64,000 nt of DNA from Paragorgia papillata (taxonomy: Eukaryota; Cnidaria; Anthozoa; Scleralcyonacea; Coralliidae), in the NCBI GenBank assembly GCA_035771165.1, contig JAWNZC010000351.1, forward strand, positions 5,917,501-5,981,500, written 5' to 3'. This document shows positions 11,690 to 25,700 of the stretch, piece after piece. The translations under genes and the position numbers were made by a program. The notes under the pieces were generated by a model, which saw only the letters and a list, made by a program, of their open reading frames with translations, did no database searches and was not told where the DNA came from. Position 1 is the stretch's first letter, and each line of letters starts with the position of its first letter.

Positions 11690-13205
11690 ATAACTTTATT
11701 TTAAACTGTAAGACCCTTTCAGCTGTTAAGTACATGTATAGCTGGTATAAACAGCTAACAATATTTATTACTATAATACAAATTAAGAACTATAAATATG
11801 GCAATCGATGTCAGTTTCTAAAAGATAGTTAAAAAGCGTTTGTTTAAAAATGTTAAAAGAAGTAATTTCTCTAATGTACACGGGAAGGGAATTCCAATCT
11901 TTGGCTCCTGCATATCGAAACATTGACTGTCCTATTTTACTGTTTACTCTTGGTAGATGGAGGAGTGTGTGATCACAAAGTTCTTTTTCTCGAATGGAGC
12001 TTCGCAGTTTAAAAGCGTCAGTCAACTGCTTTGGACAATCTAATTTGTTTAAAAATTTTTAAATTGTTAAAAATATAAAAAAGCGCCGTCTACTATACAA
12101 GGATAAAAGTTTCAGCTCACTTCTCATGTCTTGAGTGCATTTTCTTCTTCGTTCGTTTAAAATAATTCTCATTGCTCGATTTTGCATTTTTCCCACACGA
12201 TTTGTTAGAATGGAACCACACTCGTGCCATACAATAGAACAATAGTCTAAAATTGGTAAAATAGTTTGTTTATGTATACGAAGTAGAACAGATTTGGGCA
12301 AAAACGCTGAAATTCGATTAGTCTTGGGTAGATTCGTTGACCAAGTTTAGTAACATGTGCATCCCAGGAGGGAGTGTTCTTTGTACGGCCCCCAAGATAG
12401 TCGAACGTTGTAACCTCTTCGAGAAGTTCGTTGTGCAGATATATACTTCTAAGTTGTTTGCCTTTTTTACTGTTTGTCTTGATCCAATAACCATAGCCTT
12501 GGTTTTCTTGACATTGGCAATCATTGCATTTTGTCTTAACCAACGTTCGACATTTTTCAAGTCGCTGTTAACTCTGAACTGTGCGGTGGTTAAGTCCGAA
12601 TGGGAATGATGGGCCTCTGTGTCGTCAGCGAACAAAACTGTTTTGTAATCGGAAAAACTGTTAACGATAGTATTAAAGTGCAAACAAAAGAGTGTAGGCC
12701 CCAGCACTGATCCCTGAGGGACACCGAAAGTTACCATTTGTTTATCTGATTGAGCGTGGTTGCACACAACATACTGCTGCCTCTCGGTTAAATAGGAGGA
12801 GAACCATTTAATTTCAACTTCACCAAAACCATAGCTTTTTAATTTAGCCAGGAGGACATCATGATCGATGACGTCAAACGCCTTCCATAGATCAAGAAAG
12901 ACAGCGACAGTGTACTGCTTCTGATCTACGGCAGACTTCCATGAATCAATTACTTGTAGTAAAGCCGTGGCTGTTGAACAGTGCTTTGAGTAGGCGAATT
13001 GACTTTGGTTTTGAAACGTTTGATGTATTTTGTCGTGTTCATTCATTTGGTTATTTGCAACAGATTCACAAACCTTTGAAAGACATGACAGCACTGATAT
13101 TGGCCTGTAGTTATCACGATCATTTGCAGGTTTGCATTTGAAGATTGGAGAGACTTTGGCAATTTTCCATTTCCTTGGAAAGATACCACGTTTTAGAGAA
13201 CAGTA
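11690..13205 (-). pseudogene. 5'-truncated CR1/Jockey-like LINE reverse transcriptase
   Basis: Minus-strand pieces in several frames together give the second half of a non-LTR reverse transcriptase. N-Y-R-P-I-S-V-L-S lies near 13100, F-L-D-L-W-K-A-F-D near 12880, G-V-P-Q-G-S-V-L-G-P near 12700 and the catalytic F-A-D-D-T near 12620. A thumb region and the C-terminal A-K-D-W-N-S-L-P motif (about 11900) follow. Frame breaks occur at about 12340, 12250 and 12050. There is an AATAAA on the minus strand at 11700-11695. Endonuclease and ORF1 are absent, as expected for a 5'-truncated copy starting near 13205. It copied RNA into DNA at the target site when active; this copy is dead. Confidence 0.9.
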
Positions 13206-14529
13206 TATAAAAGTAATAAAACATGTATAATCTTAGACTCTCAGTTTAATATAAACAATCTGATGTCTTTTAACCGACTGTGAAATGATTGACGCGTTCG
13301 CACGGACCGCGGTCTAGTTCGGTTTATACCGATTTTAACCCTTTCATGCGCATTGTTGTTGTGGAACAACTTTTATATACTCTAACGCCAGAAGATTTTA
13401 CTCGTCAAGGGGAGAAGTCTCTTGTGGAACAACTTTATCTTTTAACTCTGTCTAACGCCAGACGATTTTATTAAGGGGAGAAGTCTCTGAAAGCCACGCA
13501 TGCATGAAAGGGTCAAACACAATACGTCGACATTGATACGTACATGTTCTATGCCGAGAGACCGTTAGCTAGGCTTTTACGTCAAGATGGGCGAAGTTTC
13601 ATTGTCCTTCTATTCTAACGGCTAAAGATATAGTCAAGTACACGTGAAAGCCAGATATTAAATAACCTTTTTCTTTTTTACCTCGTTTATTCCAGTATTG
13701 TCTCTTCATGCCATGCAGCATACACCAGTTTCGCGATTTTTGTTTTCGTATTGGTGTCAGCGTTCAACTGTTTTGACTGACTTTAAGTTTTTGATGCTGA
13801 AATTTACATTTTACTGATTGATATTGATCGTGTATGGAATGACGGTAATACGGTATTGTTTTACTTTCGACTGATTATACTGTTTAAGCATTTTCATATT
13901 TGCTGCTGAAAGCAAAATTATCCGCCTCATGACTTAAGTAGATATTCGATTTTGAACTTTTCCAGGAAAAATAATTACGATAAAGAACAAATTTCAGTTT
14001 CAATTTTCAATTTGAAAATATTCTAACCTTTTCCAGGAAAGACATAAATAGACATTAGTGATGTGGAATTAATAGATATGCCTCGCAACTACATGGAATA
14101 CAATTTGCTAAATGTAATATAATAACAACAAATCAACAATTCATATTTCAAAGAGAAGTTGATTTTGGTATATTGTATAATTTGTTAGATCTGCTCACTA
14201 ATTTGTTGCCGTAAAAAATATATATAATTAATATGTGAGCCAAGTCTAAACGTTCCCCTTGATGTGACTATACTGCATTGTTTCGGCTATTTAAAGTTAC
14301 ATTATTTTCAATTTGTACATCGTGCTCTCTTTGAATACTTTGAGCAAAACATCGTAATTTATGAGTTGCAACGGCAGCTATAATAAGCGTGATTTTTCAG
14401 TTGCAAGAAGCTTTTCGGTAAAATTAAACATCAACAGAAATTTAAAACATTCTTCATGTTAAACTTTTTTGTGTATAATTGCGCGCATACGACGGTCGAT
14501 TTCGGATCTTCTATTATTTTGGGAGTATA
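13206..14529. other. Non-coding stretch with two short tandem copies
   Basis: Positions 13345-13480 hold two ~70-bp copies containing CTAACGCCAG and AGGGGAGAAGTCTC. A third diverged copy is at 20905-20965. No gene recognised in the remainder. Confidence 0.45.
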
Positions 14530-14789
14530 CAGCTAAATCAATTAAGGTTGTCCTGGCCAAAGCCAAAAGGCCAAAGCCAAAAGGTCAAAGCCAAGCGCGA
14601 AAAGTACGATGTGAATTACTATTTAAATAGCGAAGCACACATTTACTATATTTATAGGCCAAAATCGTACAAATAAACCAAACTTGCCTCTCTGGGGATT
14701 ATTAACGAGCATTTTCGCGCTTGGCTTTGACCTTTTGGCTTTAGCCTTTTGGCTTTGGCCATGCAGGACAACCTTAATTGATTTAGCTG
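14530..14789. mobile_element. CAGCT-type MITE, solo copy with TA target site
   Basis: Flanked by TA on both sides (14528-29 and 14790-91). Termini CAGCTAAATCAATTAAGG and its inverse, with ~75-bp arms containing the repeated words GGCCAAAGCCAAAAGG. The same family lies in every unit of the ShKT exon array at 53-57.6 kb. TA target and CAG ends fit a Tc1/mariner-type non-autonomous element. Contains AAATAAACC in the centre. Confidence 0.85.
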
Positions 14790-17700
14790 TATCTATATAT
14801 GTATCTTATATAATCTGATCAAATATATTGCATTCTATTTAACAATTATTCGCCGAAGGCGAGGTGAAGTCGAGGTTATTATTCACCGATATTCACTGAG
14901 CCTGAGGTGAATAATTGTTTTAGTATAAATACACATTTTCGTACTTTTAGGAACAGCATTTTCTTTAAATTTGTTAATTTCCTCATCTGTCGCATTGACA
15001 AATTGGCTGGCGGCCATATAATAAACGCTGTATAGGTGATTATCGAGAATTAGTCCGAAGTAGCTCGACCAATAATCACCTGTGTATTTATACTAATTTA
15101 TTATATGGCTTTGTAATATCCTTAGTTCCGATTAGTCAACGCACAGATCATGAAAATGCGTATCCGATCTACGCTTCGGTCCGTAGTGGTACTCTGAAGA
15201 AATTGGTCAGATATTTTCTCGTTACAGGCGTCGTTTAAAAAGATTGATAGGTAGTGATGGGTGGTGATAGGTATTCGTATAGGTAGTGATGGGTAGTGAT
15301 ATAGGTATTTATAGGTAGTGATGGGTAGCATGACAATCATTAATAAAAATTAAACATTTCAATAATCGCCGACCAGTTTTTGTAGGCGGATATATGTAGT
15401 TAATAGCAACCCTCGAAAATTTCAGCGAAAAATATTAAGACGCTGCGAAGTTGTTTTAAACTTTTTAAAACTACATATTTGGTGAATAATTGACCAAAGA
15501 AAAACGAGCTGACATCTGACAAGTCTTCATCGTGGTTATCATATATACGTATAATTTATCTGGCAAACACGTTGTAAGAAAACATATTCAAATTGGAATT
15601 TTTTAGCACTGATATAGAAAATGATTTATTTATTAGAAAATTAAATTTTCATATTTTGTCATTTTTTCATTATTTATCTCTATATCATGCAAGACCTCTA
15701 TATCAGTCATCGCAGAAACTGGTCGCAGCTCGCTGCATGGCATGCATCTAATTAAAAATAACTCGCAGTCTCGCAGTGCTTGTTTTTTTTTCGCTGTGAG
15801 ATATTTTTAATCATATGCAAGTAGAGCCTGTTTGTGCGATCACTAGCAAGAAATTAACTCGTCAAGTTGCATTTTCCGATTTCCATGTTTTTCACTGCAC
15901 AATTAAAATTGCTCCCTGCATAAGGACTCGTTTCAGGTAACGTAAATATGTTCCTCAATCCTCACAAATAATATTTCAGACGAGGAGCATCTCACCTGTG
16001 ACGATGAGGAAAAGGTGAAACACAATAAGTATTCAAATTCTATATCACTTTCAAATTGTGTTAAATTGAGGAACTCAACACTTCAGAATCCCAAATGACA
16101 GACAACTGAATACTAAATATGATTCCTCGAACTTCATTCTTATATATAATTAATTATAGTAAAGTACGTGTGAAGAACCCAAAATGTTCCCGTCAAGCTC
16201 TTCCCACGAGCCAACCTTTTTTCAGGTCTGCATGATTGTATTTATTTTATTATTAATGTACATTGATCACAAACTTATTATGTACCCTTCAATGTGCAAT
16301 TATTTGCCTTCAATGTGCAAGTCGGTTTCAGTCTACCACATGGTTTTGCATGGTCGTTTTATAACTGCATGACTGCTAACACTATATATAGTCACAGTTT
16401 CTATGTATGCCAATTAGCAACATGTTGCGTTAAATTTAGCGTTACAAAATTTCGACAAATTTTCAGTGTGGACATTTTATCACGATTAAAAGCTATTTAC
16501 TAAAACATCTGCTCTAACCAAACCTGATGATGATGACGATGACAAACTTAATTATACAAGGTGTCAATTGTTGCCAACATCGATCTATACTTTAATCCTA
16601 ATAATAGCAGTCAAAAAAGCTGCTGGTATGCTATACGAAAAGTTATATGCAAACATAATATTATCATATGTGACTTAGTCTTAGCAGAATATTATATATT
16701 TATTAATTAACGAATCCTGGAATTCTTTAGGTAAATGATACTATGTATACTTTGGCTGAGACTTTGATCTGTATGTATGAAATACGTTTTTAACAATTAC
16801 TGAATTGTCACGCGAGTTGTACATGCATGTTAATGAGAAAAATTAGGGGCCATTAACACTAGGGAGTATAGTGAGTTAGATCGGTCAGAGATCAATCTAT
16901 AAAGTCAAAATGTGAATGTGAACATTCGAATGCGAACTGATCAATCTAAACGAGTATGAACGCTTTCTGAAACCTGGATCGATCTGAGATTGATCCGAGT
17001 TGAATCGATCTTACAGTATAGTGTAAGAGGCTCGAGCTCCTAACCCTGAGTTATAGATCTTTCTAATTAGACAGTCTATAGACACTAAACGAGAACTTTC
17101 AAACTTCATATGTAGGCCACTTGCACGGCTTATTCTCTAGATGGACGACAAATGCTTATACTTATAAACTATATAGAATTTTCAGGATTTTTCGCTCTGT
17201 TGAACACCGACATATTAAAGTTGTCCTACAGATCGACAGTGTTGACGTCATGTGTAATTGTAAAAGGTCTATAAGACTACAGTATATAGTATATAATATT
17301 TATGTCTCGGATTTTGTAACCTGTATTCCTGTCGTTAAAATGAGACCACCTGTGCGTTATATTAACTCTGTAGATATGTTTATCTTAAATACCTTTGGGT
17401 CATAATCACACATACGTATCACAAGGCTGCTTCCGTGCTTAAGGATCTTCCGTTGAGATATGTTGTTCTTCATGAACATAATTTGCTGACTGAAGAGTAA
17501 ACTTCGCTCAACTGTTCAGTTCATGCATGGCGCCTGATCTAATTTCAATTGACACTACACAACTTACTGGTGCCACACACATGGCTAAATGTTAATTGGT
17601 TGGGATAATGTGGCGAACTAAAGCACTGGGTTATTTTTAGCAGGTGCAGGAGTATTATAGACAGAGAATATTGTTTTTAAGTTAAAATCTGTTCCAGGTT

Positions 17701-20700
17701 GTCATTGCTATATTTATAAATGTAACCAAATGTTCCCGTCTGTATGAATAGCAATCAGATAGCTTCGTGGCCGAGGGGCAAGCGGCATGGACCTCCTGAA
17801 GGATGTTGGTGTGTGTGTCGGAAATGTATATAGAAATATCTTACACCAACCTACTTTTGCCATATTTTCTTGCTAATAATGATCTAGAGAAACAACGTGA
17901 AGATACATACTCTACTTGTCTTATGTCGGAAAATTCGTATTGTTAGCCATCTCAAAATCTTCGGGGTCAAGAGGCCTGTCATAGTAATGCAATATCATGA
18001 CAATGTACATTACGTAGCAAAAATCATCTAATCCGCCTTTTCACATTATGATAAATGAATATCATTGGGCAATTAATATTTCTTTGATAAATGCATTCTT
18101 ATCTAGCACGACTGCTCATTACCATTTACTATTAAATGAGAGGGATGATGGCTATATATATCTAGACTATCTATATATTAAGTAGCAATATTCAATAAGG
18201 ACCCACAGGACTTATATTTATAATTCAGCTTGTAAAGTACAAAAACATATCAAAATTAATTAGGGAAGACCCGTGCACATAAAAGGAGCGGCATATATAT
18301 CTTGTGTGCCTAATACTGTTTATTTTCGCGCTCTATATTAAAGTTGACACTCGGCAAGTCTGCTAAAACAAACAAGTTGTCCGTTGAAAGCCCCTTACCC
18401 CCAACATAATTGGCAAGGTTTGAAAGAAATTCGATTAAACCAAGCTTTGTGTAAACAAAGTACGTATAACACACAGTTATTGCATCCAAAATGCCGGCTA
18501 TCAAAAAACCGCATTTGAAGTGGAATGTTTTGATGGCCGAATAAGGAGGAAAAAGAGAAACAAGAAACATCCGTAACTCGTTTCAGTGCTTAGCATTTAG
18601 CAGACGAACATACTTTTTTGTTTTTTTCAAGCATTTCTTGATATCTCGTTCTTTAGACAGGTGATAATAATCGCCTTTTTCCACCGAGATAAGCGGAATA
18701 AAATTACAACATATTTGAATTGCGAGTAGCAATGCATGACGATTTTCATTTGCATGCGTCAGTTATTTGTTGTCTCGATATGGAGTGAGCACAACAAAGA
18801 GATATTCCTGATTCTTTCTCTGCTTCACAGAGACAATTTATTTGTTTAATTTAAGATACGCGGTCTTTTCTTATATACTAATAACCTGTTATCGCTACCT
18901 ACGATCGTCACAGTAATCTTAGAGGCTCGACCATTTACATTCACATCCGCGTCCATATTGTGTTCTGACCAACATGACATTTGCAGTCGTCGTTGCTCGT
19001 GATTTCTCTTTATACTAAACCTTAATTTATCCCACTCCGACAAAACACCGCACCTGCTCCTATATTTTGATAAAAAGCCTCTGACAAAACATGCTGGTTT
19101 TCATATAACCCACTATACCCTAGGACCTTGGTCCATATAAAAGTCTGGCGATAACGTTCGCTGTCTCAATGTAAAGATTAAAGTGTGTATATATAGGCTG
19201 TAACACTTCTCTTTAAACGGTCATGCATCTGTTGTGAAAGTTCTGTTAGAACTCTAAAGTTCGAAAATAAATTTATAGGAGCAACTTGTCTGATTATTCT
19301 TCTAGAATCATCTTAGGCGTGGGCAACGATTCCTTTATTTACTTAGTAAGCTCGTAGTCACGTTGAGGTACAAACTGTTTGGAGGAACTCGGTCGTCCGC
19401 GGCGGGAGTTATAACAGGTTCAGTTCCCTGTCCGCGCACCTTACGTGCTTACACGAAGCCAAAGCTTCACCTGACGTAATGTTACCGCTAAAATTGATCG
19501 TTATTTAGAGAATTAACGTAACAACAAAACTCGCAAAAGATATAGGCCGACATATACTTAGACGAAGAAACTGTCTTCAAATATTATATAGAGCAAATTT
19601 TATTTCTTTTTGAAAACCACGCTTTTATACTGTCACGTTTGGAGAGACATAATTTAAGTTCTGACATACATTAGCTGAGTATATACAAGCATCATTTCTC
19701 TGCTCCAAACAGCGGATCAAATAACAAGACGCTATAGATGGAAGACTGCAAGATATATCTATAAATCTTTCGTATTTATATAGTCTTACCTTTGAATCCA
19801 ACAGTAAAAGAAAGTAAACAACAACGTAACGGAAGGAAGATTTAGCCTTTTTGAAGGAGTTTGAAGAAGACAGGTATAGTTGGGTCGCTTAATGACAAGA
19901 ATCGTATATCGTCTTCAGTTCACCACACATGTTATTTGAGTTTCTCTTTAAAGTGACAACAAACAGCTTTACTCACAGATTGTCCATTTCCGGTTGACGC
20001 AAGAAAGGAATTGAAAGGAAGACTCGTCGTCTGAGTCATAATTTAAAAGTGAATATTAAAATACAAAATGGTTTATTGTGACATTGAAGATTTCCTGGTA
20101 AACCTTAACGACTTTCTAGTGTAAGTTATACCTATACTGAGCAGAGAGTTTTGTGTTTCCATAAATTAATTTTACTGTTTTTAAATATATTTTGAAGAAT
20201 ATACTTTGTCTGATTCACAGGGAGCTTGATTTAATAAATATAGTATTTTACACAGAAATTCAATTCTTGGACTTAAAAAAGAAAGTTTCGATGTAGACGT
20301 AGTGTGCTGCTAAAACAGAAAAAAGGTTTGAAATTTGCATTTCGGAAACTCTTTTCTTAAAGTGCCTTCGCAAACAAAAATCAAGTGATGAATAAACTGT
20401 TATGAGTCCTATTAGTCGAGGAGGAGAAGCGAGAAAACGTCGACCACGTAGCACCCCCACTACACAATAGTTTTGCCGACTCCAGATTATAATAGGCTGA
20501 TACCCATAGAACATTGCTAGGTCAGTCGTACTCACAAATTAATTGAGGGGTCAGTGGCCTGCTACATAGAGGGGGTGGGTGGTCCTTTAGTTAGACAGAC
20601 TTAAAGTGCACATGAAACGAAAATTAAGTTTGTCTTATTTGAAAGAACACTTAAAATGATAGAGTAACATCTTTTGCAGTTTTTCGTTTCCTTGCTTCGT

Positions 20701-21720
20701 TGTTGAGATATTTCAGTTTGTTTGAAATGTAAATTAAACAACTTGACGTCACATGTGCATAATGAGTTATTAGAGAAGGTTATATATCTTTGCTATTATC
20801 AAACATAATCACTTGAAAATTCTACATGTTTGGCGTTGTGAGAGAAACACACGCACATACTTGACTTTCAAAGACGTGTATAGACGTGTCCTTGATATTT
20901 TAATTTAGTTTGGCTAACGCCAGATGATTTTACTTGTCGAGGAAAGACTTCTAGCAGTCAAAGGGTCAATCAGATTCCTTGCGATAATTTAAATATTTTG
21001 GTCTATGTGCGGAGAAAACATGTACACGTATTGTTTGAAAGAGTCAAACTGGAAGCACTCTTCTAACATGCGGCCAGGATGAATCGAGCTGGAATAGAAC
21101 CGGGTGACAGCTAGAGATGTGAAGCACGTACTTGCGCTATACTACAATGTTATCACCGCGCCAGAACCACAGACCGGATGAACTGAGGCATGTGCGCTCT
21201 AACTGTACTACCAACAACTCACCCTATACACTCTATTAACATTACAGTGCAATGTCTGTTACTGGTGATAAGAAGAGAGCTGGATTGTAAAGGCAATACT
21301 ATAATTATCTAACTAAAGTGAAAAAATAAATTACCGTTTAATTAAAAAATGGCTCTGTTACGTGCGCGGTCTTAAGCGTGCAAACCGGTACAGACCGGTC
21401 ATTACAAGATCTAGAATTGAAAACGAAATAAGAAAGGCAAGCTTAAATTTAACAACGAAAATTTAAACACGACAGTGTACTGGTTATGGTGATTGATGTA
21501 TTGTATTGTATATTGCATTGCATTCTAATTGTATTGTATGAAACACAGAAAGAAAACACAAAAGAAATTAATGTTTAATGATAGTTGTATATCTGATACA
21601 AAATCCTGCTGATTTACTTAAACTTTTCGTTCGATTTTCTCACCAAAATCATTTATATTCCTATCTTTAAGATTATCGACAAATATACGAACGTTTACAT
21701 CCGTTCGTCACAAGCACTTT
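14790..21720. other. Long gene-poor interval
   Basis: No supported gene in about 7 kb. It holds: a palindromic cluster at 14840-14935 related to 9165-9275; a short palindromic region at 15010-15110; a GTAGTGATGGGTAGTGAT minisatellite at 15235-15330; tRNA-like fragments near 17762 (TGGCCGAGGGG) and 19385-19435 (GGTTCAGTTCCC) that do not fold as complete tRNAs; and a short minus-strand open frame (18310-18570) without a recognisable domain. Host regulatory DNA or introns cannot be excluded. Confidence 0.4.
20068..20120 (+). CDS. Possible first coding exon, unknown gene
   Basis: ATG in a fair context (AAAATGG) followed by 17 codons with acidic and hydrophobic residues (D-I-E-D-F-L-V-N-L-N-D-F-L), ending at a consensus donor GT|GTAAGT in phase 2. 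Without the donor the frame stops at once. No partner exon was found downstream, so this is a weak candidate only. Confidence 0.15.
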
Positions 21721-21801
21721 ACAATATTCGCGGCGTCCTCTCGCCTTCAGCTCGAGTGTGTATATCAGATACAACACGGCCGCTCATATTGTAAATGGTG
21801 C

Positions 21802-21932
21802 GTACTGTACTGTACTGTACTGTACTGTACTGTACTGTACTGTACTGTACTGTACTGTACTGTACTGTACTGTACTGTACTGTACTGTACTGTACGGTAC
21901 TGTACTGTACTGTACTGTACTGTACTGTACTG
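21802..21932. repeat. (GTACT)n pentanucleotide microsatellite
   Basis: About 26 copies of GTACT, one with a T-to-G change (about 21896), followed by diverged TTGCG/TTGTA pentamers to about 21970. Each unit contains the self-complementary GTAC, so either strand can form many small hairpins. Confidence 0.95.
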
Positions 21933-22457
21933 TGTTGCATTGCGTTGCGTTGCGTTGCGTTGTGTTGTATTACTTTATAGAAATGTCGAATTTTAACTTA
22001 CTCAAAATTTGACTAAAATTGCAGAAATTAGTAGGAAAATGGCAAAAATTGAAATGGCAAAATTTTTTGCGTAATTTAAATCATAAAATCTTGAGTTTGT
22101 GACGTTATCACGTTACAATTAGTGCGCTTTGTTTTTAACTTTTAACTTATAAGAAAAACATCCAAATATCCGCCGTTTATCTTAAAACAATAAGACGCCT
22201 GAGTCAGGCGTTCACTCGAGCTACCGGGTACACAAAGCTGTTCAACTTTTTGTCCAACTCCAAAAGCGAAAAGAGAAAAGAACTTTATACAACATGCCTC
22301 ACGTCCTCACTCAGTCCACTCCATAGCAATTGTTATTATCATGGTATTTCACCTGTATCAATCCAAGAGCTATTTCTTATACACAGTCAAATGTATACAA
22401 TTTGAGGAAAGAGAACTGTTTATCTTTCGAGACCCAGGCCAGTACTGTGGAACAATC

Positions 22458-22745
<288 letters not shown>

Positions 22746-25700
22746 ACAACGGGTACGGCGTGTAGCAACCTCCTCGTGGTGTACCTGGTTCCCGTAAGGA
22801 TGCTAATCTTAGCTACACACATCCAGAAGAGTGGATGAATATGGAGACGAGAAATTCTATAAGAAGTACTCAAACCTCTACGTTACATCAAACTGATGGC
22901 CGGATGCCTATATGCGACAACAACATCCCTGTCGCTACTGCCTCGGACACTGAAACAACTGGCGAAGTCAGTAGGGGTCGACGAAGGGGCAGAAAATTAA
23001 AGAAGACTGAAACCAGACCTAGACAACAATGGGATAGAATAATGGAAAGAACACCAGTGAAGATTATAACAACGGAAAAAGAGAAAGGTAAAGGATTTAT
23101 GGGTAGAACGAAAGAGAAATGGGATAATAAAATGCCTGAATATCGGTTCTTTAATATGAAAAATCTTAGGGACAAATATGCAAAGATGCCAGCTAACAAG
23201 GTTGAAGAACTACTACAAGAAGAGGAAGACGATGTTGAAATAAATTTAGAAACAGAAGTTGACACAGAAATGGGGACAGAAGAAGAAAGGGATGGGCATG
23301 ATGAGCAAACAGAAAACCTCATGGAGGAAAGTGAATATGATGTAGAAGTAACTGAAGAAAACTTGTCCGAATACGAACGGAAATTATTAGAAAAAACTGA
23401 AGAAATGCTACTTGTTGAAATAGGGGAAAGAAAACTTAAAAGAATCAAACAAACTCCAAAGAAAGAAATACTGGAAAAGATTAATACAGCAGCAAAACGG
23501 GTATGGACAGTACTAAAAAGACGAAATGATGACCAAGAAGACACGTGGATGATAAATTGTCTAGTACTACAATCCACAGCTTGAATATGGAAGAAGAAAG
23601 AGACAACAGCCAATCTAAAGAAGATAACAGGGAAGATAATAAGACAAAAGAAATAAAAGCTTTAAGACGTTGGATCTCTTTGGTAGATAAAGAAATTAAA
23701 TGGAAATCGGAAAAGAAGGTGCCTACAAAAAGGCAACAGAACAACAGTAGAAGATTGATGAAGAAATATGGAAGAAAGACCGTAAATGGCTGGAAGAAAC
23801 ATAAACTGAAGTTAAAGGAAAGGCTATGTATTCTAGTTACCCGTAGAAAGAGACAAAAGAAACAGAAGAAAAGACAGCGAGAAAATGCGCTATACCAGCA
23901 AGGATCCAAAGATTGGTTTAAAGATGTTAATGAAGGCAGAGACAAGCAAAATGAAAGCATTAACGATGAAGACTTAGAACGAATTTTGGACTACTGGAAG
24001 CATATGTGGTCTTATGAGGAATGGGAAACTAGGGATAATTGGAACGAATGGGTGGATCAAATACGAGAAGAAGTGGGAGATGGAAATTACGCAGAAAATG
24101 TTAATGAGTGTTGCAGTATCAACACGACTGATTTGAAGAAAGTGCTGAAAAAGATGCCTCCGATGAAAGCAGCTGGACCAGATGGTATACCACCGTACTG
24201 GTGGAAGAAAGTAAAGAGTTTACTACCGGCTATATTAAGGATTGTAATAAAGGAGATCAGGGAAGATACGAACCAAAATTGGCTCTACGAGGGACGTACG
24301 TGGTTATTTACCAAAAGAGAAAGGATATTAAAGACGAATGTGGAAAAAGACCTATCACATGTCTCAACACTTTTTACAAAATAGCGTCAGCAATTGTTGC
24401 AAGAAAACTATGTACACATGTCAAACGAATGGATTTATATCCTGTTGAACAAAGGGGAGGAATAGACGGAAATATGGGATGCAAAGAACAATTAATAGTA
24501 GATGAAACAATCCACGAAGAAGTAAAACATCACAAACGTAACTTGTCTGAAGCATGGATTGACTTGCGAAAGGCTTACGACAGTGTGTATAAGAAATGGT
24601 TGACTGAAGGACTGAAATTATTGGGCGTCCCAAAATGGATTGTAGAGTTTATTGAGAAAGCAAGCAATAAATGGAGCACGCGTTTGTTAATACAAGCGAA
24701 CAAGAAGATTCATAAAACAGAAAAAGTTAAGATAGAACGTGGAATTTTTCAAGGAGATTCGCTGAGTCCATTGTTATTATGTATCTGCATCATTCCACTT
24801 ACCATCATACTAAGGAAAATGAAATTAGTGTACATGTTTGGGTGATATGAAACTTTACGCAACGCTGCCCTCCAACTTAAAAACGATAATAAATAAGACG
24901 ACGAACATGTTACGCACTATAGGGCTTGAGCTGGGGCAGGATAAGTGTGCATTACAACACTTTAAACGTGGCAAAAAAGTTGAAGAAAGCGAACACGTGC
25001 TATTGGATGCTGGAGTTATTATCGAGTATCTGGGAGCCGGTGCAAACTATCCATATCTGGGATTCATACAAGAAGCTAGAATTGAACACAACCAAATTAA
25101 AGATAAGCTAAAGGGAGAATTTAAGAAGATCTGCAAAATTGTTTGGAAATCTGAACTGAACGCTAGAAATAAATCTAAAGCATACAATGAGCTTGCAGTT
25201 GCAAAACTAATCTATTCATTCGGAGTGATCAAGTGGACAAGGCAATAATTGGAAGAGCTGGATACAACAGGGAGGAAAATAATGCATATGGCGCAGTGCC
25301 TCTAGCCACGAGCTGCTATTGAGAGATTATACTTAAGTCGAGATCAAGGCGGACGAGGCTTGTTAAATATTGTGGAATTGAAATGCACGACCGAATTAGC
25401 GTTGGGATGGCCACTTACATATGTATCAGTGACAGTAACTTTATGGAGAGCGTTAAGGAGCATGAAATAAGTAAATGGGAAGGAACTAGAATGAAGGATG
25501 TAGTGACAATACTAAATCGATATGGGTTTGACGCTACTGTAACAGATGATGGCTGCCTCACCATAAATAATGAAGTGTTGAAACCGAAGAGGGCAAGTAA
25601 TGTTATAAAGAAGAAAGCGAGGAACAATCGAATGGAAACGCTAAACGGAAAAATCTTCATGGACAACTCTGGAAAACTATGCAAGATCAAAATGCGGTTA

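Noticed and set aside
17760..17830. tRNA-Leu-like start (TGGCCGAGGGG)
   Set aside because: No B box at the right spacing and no acceptor stem; at most an old SINE head.
18310..18570. 86-codon minus-strand frame with hydrophobic segments
   Set aside because: No recognisable domain, no convincing acceptor at its start, not repeated; insufficient evidence.
19385..19440. tRNA-like B box GGTTCAGTTCCC
   Set aside because: No matching A box or cloverleaf upstream.
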